From contig CAJXSA010000158.1 of NCBI GenBank assembly GCA_913060595.1, forward strand, positions 1-8,446: 8,446 bases of DNA. Direction: 5' to 3'. A program made the position numbers and the translations under genes. The notes beneath the pieces were generated by a model that was not told the DNA's origin, ran no database searches, and was given only the letters and a program-made list of their open reading frames with translations. This DNA comes from an uncultured Ignavibacteria bacterium (lineage in GTDB: Bacteria > Bacteroidota > Ignavibacteria > SZUA-365). Position 1 is the first letter of the stretch. Each line of letters begins with the position of its first letter. Below, in pieces: positions 7,398-8,446 of this stretch.

Positions 7398-7400
7398 TCA
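7395..7400. other. Back-to-back convergent stop codons (TGATCA)
   Basis: The plus-strand flippase-GT gene ends with TGA at 7395-7397 and the minus-strand GT2 gene ends with TGA read from 7400-7398. There is no spacer and no room for a conventional terminator, so transcripts must run into the opposite gene or stop inside it. Confidence 0.9.
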
Positions 7401-8446
7401 GGGGAGGAGCTGACGGCGCAGGAAGCGTCGGCGACGCAGAGGTGCGCTCAGGCGGGACAGCAGTCCGCTGCGACGGAGCCAGCGGTGCAGGGGAGCGCCC
7501 AGCAGGGTGGGGAAAAAGTAGCGCAGGTATGCGGCATGCAGGGGGGCGCGGCGGAGCAGGTCGGCGAGAAGGCGCCGGGAGGCGGCGAGGTCTCCGAGAT
7601 AGTATTCCGCGCGCGCGCGGGCGAAACGGACTGCCTCGACCGAGTCGAACAGCGCGGGCCGCGTTTCTTCTTCGGCCAGAAACGCGCGGCTGGCCTCGAG
7701 GGTGATGGCGTTCTGCGCGCTGTCCTCGACGACGCCCATGGAGTCGCGTGAGCGCTGCACGGTATTGAGCACTTCCGGGAGATTGTGAAAGCGGCAGCTG
7801 CGCAGGGCGCGCAGCTGAAGCTCGTAGTCCTCCGCCGCGGGCAGCCCTTCGCGGAAATTCCCGGCGCGTTCGAACACCGTGCGGCGTATCATGGCGGAGT
7901 TGAAGGGGACGGCACTGGTGACGGGCATGAGGTGAACGATTTCTTCATGTGTTTCCGGGAAGGCCACGATGCGCGATGCGTCCTCATCCTCCTCGCGCAG
8001 CAGAATGTGGCAGCCCAGCATGCCCACGTCCGGGTGCTCCTGCATGTAGCGCAGCTGCCGGCCGAGACGTGCGGGATGCGCCTCGTCGTCGGAGTCCATG
8101 ATGGCGATCAGCTCTCCGCGGCAGCGGCGCAGTCCTTCGTTCAGTGCCGCCCCGCGTCCCGCATGGGGAAGCACATGCAGACGGATGCGTGCGTCGTTCA
8201 ACGCCGAACCCTCCTCCGCGCTGCCGTCGGTGGATCCGTCGTCGATGATGACGTATTCGATGCCCTCAGGCGGCAGAAGCTGGTCCTTGAAGGTGGCTCT
8301 GTCGGTGAGGGTCTCGGGGTTGAAGAGAGTCAGGTCCGCAGGAGCACCCACGGCCATCCTCCCCTGCTCCAGCCAGGCCATCTGGGCAGGCCGGACAGTA
8401 GCGTGGAAAACGGCATCGGCCCAGGAGAGCCCCTCCTCGCGAAGGA
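7398..8446 (-). CDS. Chimeric open frame: GT2 glycosyltransferase lacking its N-terminal strand, joined to an amidohydrolase C-terminus
   Basis: The frame is open from the right edge to TGA at 7400-7398. An in-frame ATG at 8381-8379 gives 327 residues, numbered here, but lies inside the amidohydrolase-like part and is probably not a real start. From residue 41 it is a GT2 (GT-A fold) glycosyltransferase: YVIIDDGSTDGS (43-54), GRGAALNEGL (75-84), the metal-binding MDSDD (95-99), NSAMIRR (161-167) and the AAEDYEL block (182-188) with the likely catalytic acid pair E184-D185. The usual opening VSVVIPxYN segment and first helix, about 35 residues, are missing, so the nucleotide-binding fold is probably broken. 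The C-terminal 50 residues are rich in arginine. All of its roughly 40 arginines after residue 46 use CGN codons. It converges on the flippase-GT gene, so it probably belonged to the same polysaccharide locus. It may be a pseudogene or an assembly chimera. Confidence 0.75.
   Translation of the reverse strand, partial: LREEGLSWADAVFHATVRPAQMAWLEQGRMAVGAPADLTLFNPETLTDRATFKDQLLPPEGIEYVIIDDGSTDGSAEEGSALNDARIRLHVLPHAGRGAALNEGLRRCRGELIAIMDSDDEAHPARLGRQLRYMQEHPDVGMLGCHILLREEDEDASRIVAFPETHEEIVHLMPVTSAVPFNSAMIRRTVFERAGNFREGLPAAEDYELQLRALRSCRFHNLPEVLNTVQRSRDSMGVVEDSAQNAITLEASRAFLAEEETRPALFDSVEAVRFARARAEYYLGDLAASRRLLADLLRRAPLHAAYLRYFFPTLLGAPLHRWLRRSGLLSRLSAPLRRRRFLRRQLLP
8247..8261 (-). other. Probable junction between amidohydrolase and GT2 sequence
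   Basis: These 15 bases encode IEYVI in the common frame. Both an N-acyl-D-amino-acid deacylase (EGIEYVIVNG) and a GT2 enzyme (IEYVIIDDGS) can carry this pentapeptide, so a short shared sequence could have guided recombination or a wrong assembly overlap. The exact breakpoint cannot be placed more finely. Confidence 0.55.
8256..8446 (-). pseudogene. C-terminal fragment of an N-acyl-D-amino-acid deacylase-like amidohydrolase
   Basis: The reading frame entering from the right edge encodes LREEGLSWADAV, RPAQMAWLEQGRMAVG, APADLTLFNPETLTDRATF and PPEGIEYV. This matches the C-terminal region of the amidohydrolase superfamily, most closely the N-acyl-D-amino-acid deacylase type. In that type GRxAxGxxADLxxFDPxTxxDRATFxxP leads to EGIEYVxVNG and the final strands of the small beta domain. 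Here the protein changes to GT2 sequence (IIDDGSTDGS) instead of VNG, so the last strands are lost. Codon use differs from the GT2 part: two of four arginines are AGG/AGA and three of five prolines are CCT. The upstream catalytic part, if present, lies outside the window. Confidence 0.7.

Overview
The window is GC-rich and densely coded, with gene content typical of a free-living bacterium. A TehB-like methyltransferase of a type common in Bacteroidota, a YCF48-type beta-propeller and a multi-pass PDZ/GAF/SpoIIE-type phosphatase point loosely to a high-GC Bacteroidota/Chlorobiota-like lineage. This assignment is inference and weak. I saw no rRNA, tRNA, CRISPR array or insertion sequence.

Layout. 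The left part, bases 1-2159, is a minus-strand cluster read right to left: a SAM-dependent methyltransferase (2159-1563), a secreted seven-bladed YCF48/BNR propeller (1485-523), and a saccharopine-dehydrogenase-like NAD(P)-binding oxidoreductase that leaves the window at base 1. A 162-bp divergent intergenic region (2160-2321) separates it from a plus-strand pair. The first of that pair (2322-4850) is an 842-residue membrane protein with an extracytoplasmic PDZ-like domain, about ten transmembrane helices, a GAF-like domain and an intact RsbU/SpoIIE-type PP2C phosphatase domain. The second (4893-7397) is one continuous frame joining a complete Wzx-type polysaccharide flippase to a complete GT-B (GT4-like) glycosyltransferase.

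The right part is a minus-strand frame (8446-7398). Most of it is a GT2 glycosyltransferase, but its first nucleotide-binding strand is missing and is replaced by the C-terminal end of an N-acyl-D-amino-acid deacylase-like amidohydrolase. The join lies in a short stretch that both families encode similarly (IEYVI), and codon use changes sharply across it. It is therefore a recombination scar or an assembly chimera.

Working together. The phosphatase and the flippase-glycosyltransferase lie 42 nt apart on one strand and probably share a transcript. A regulatory link between envelope sensing and surface-polysaccharide assembly is plausible but unproven. With the GT2 gene opposite, bases 4893-8260 look like the edge of a polysaccharide biosynthesis locus. 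The convergent flippase-GT and GT2 genes meet with no spacer: their two stop codons form TGATCA.
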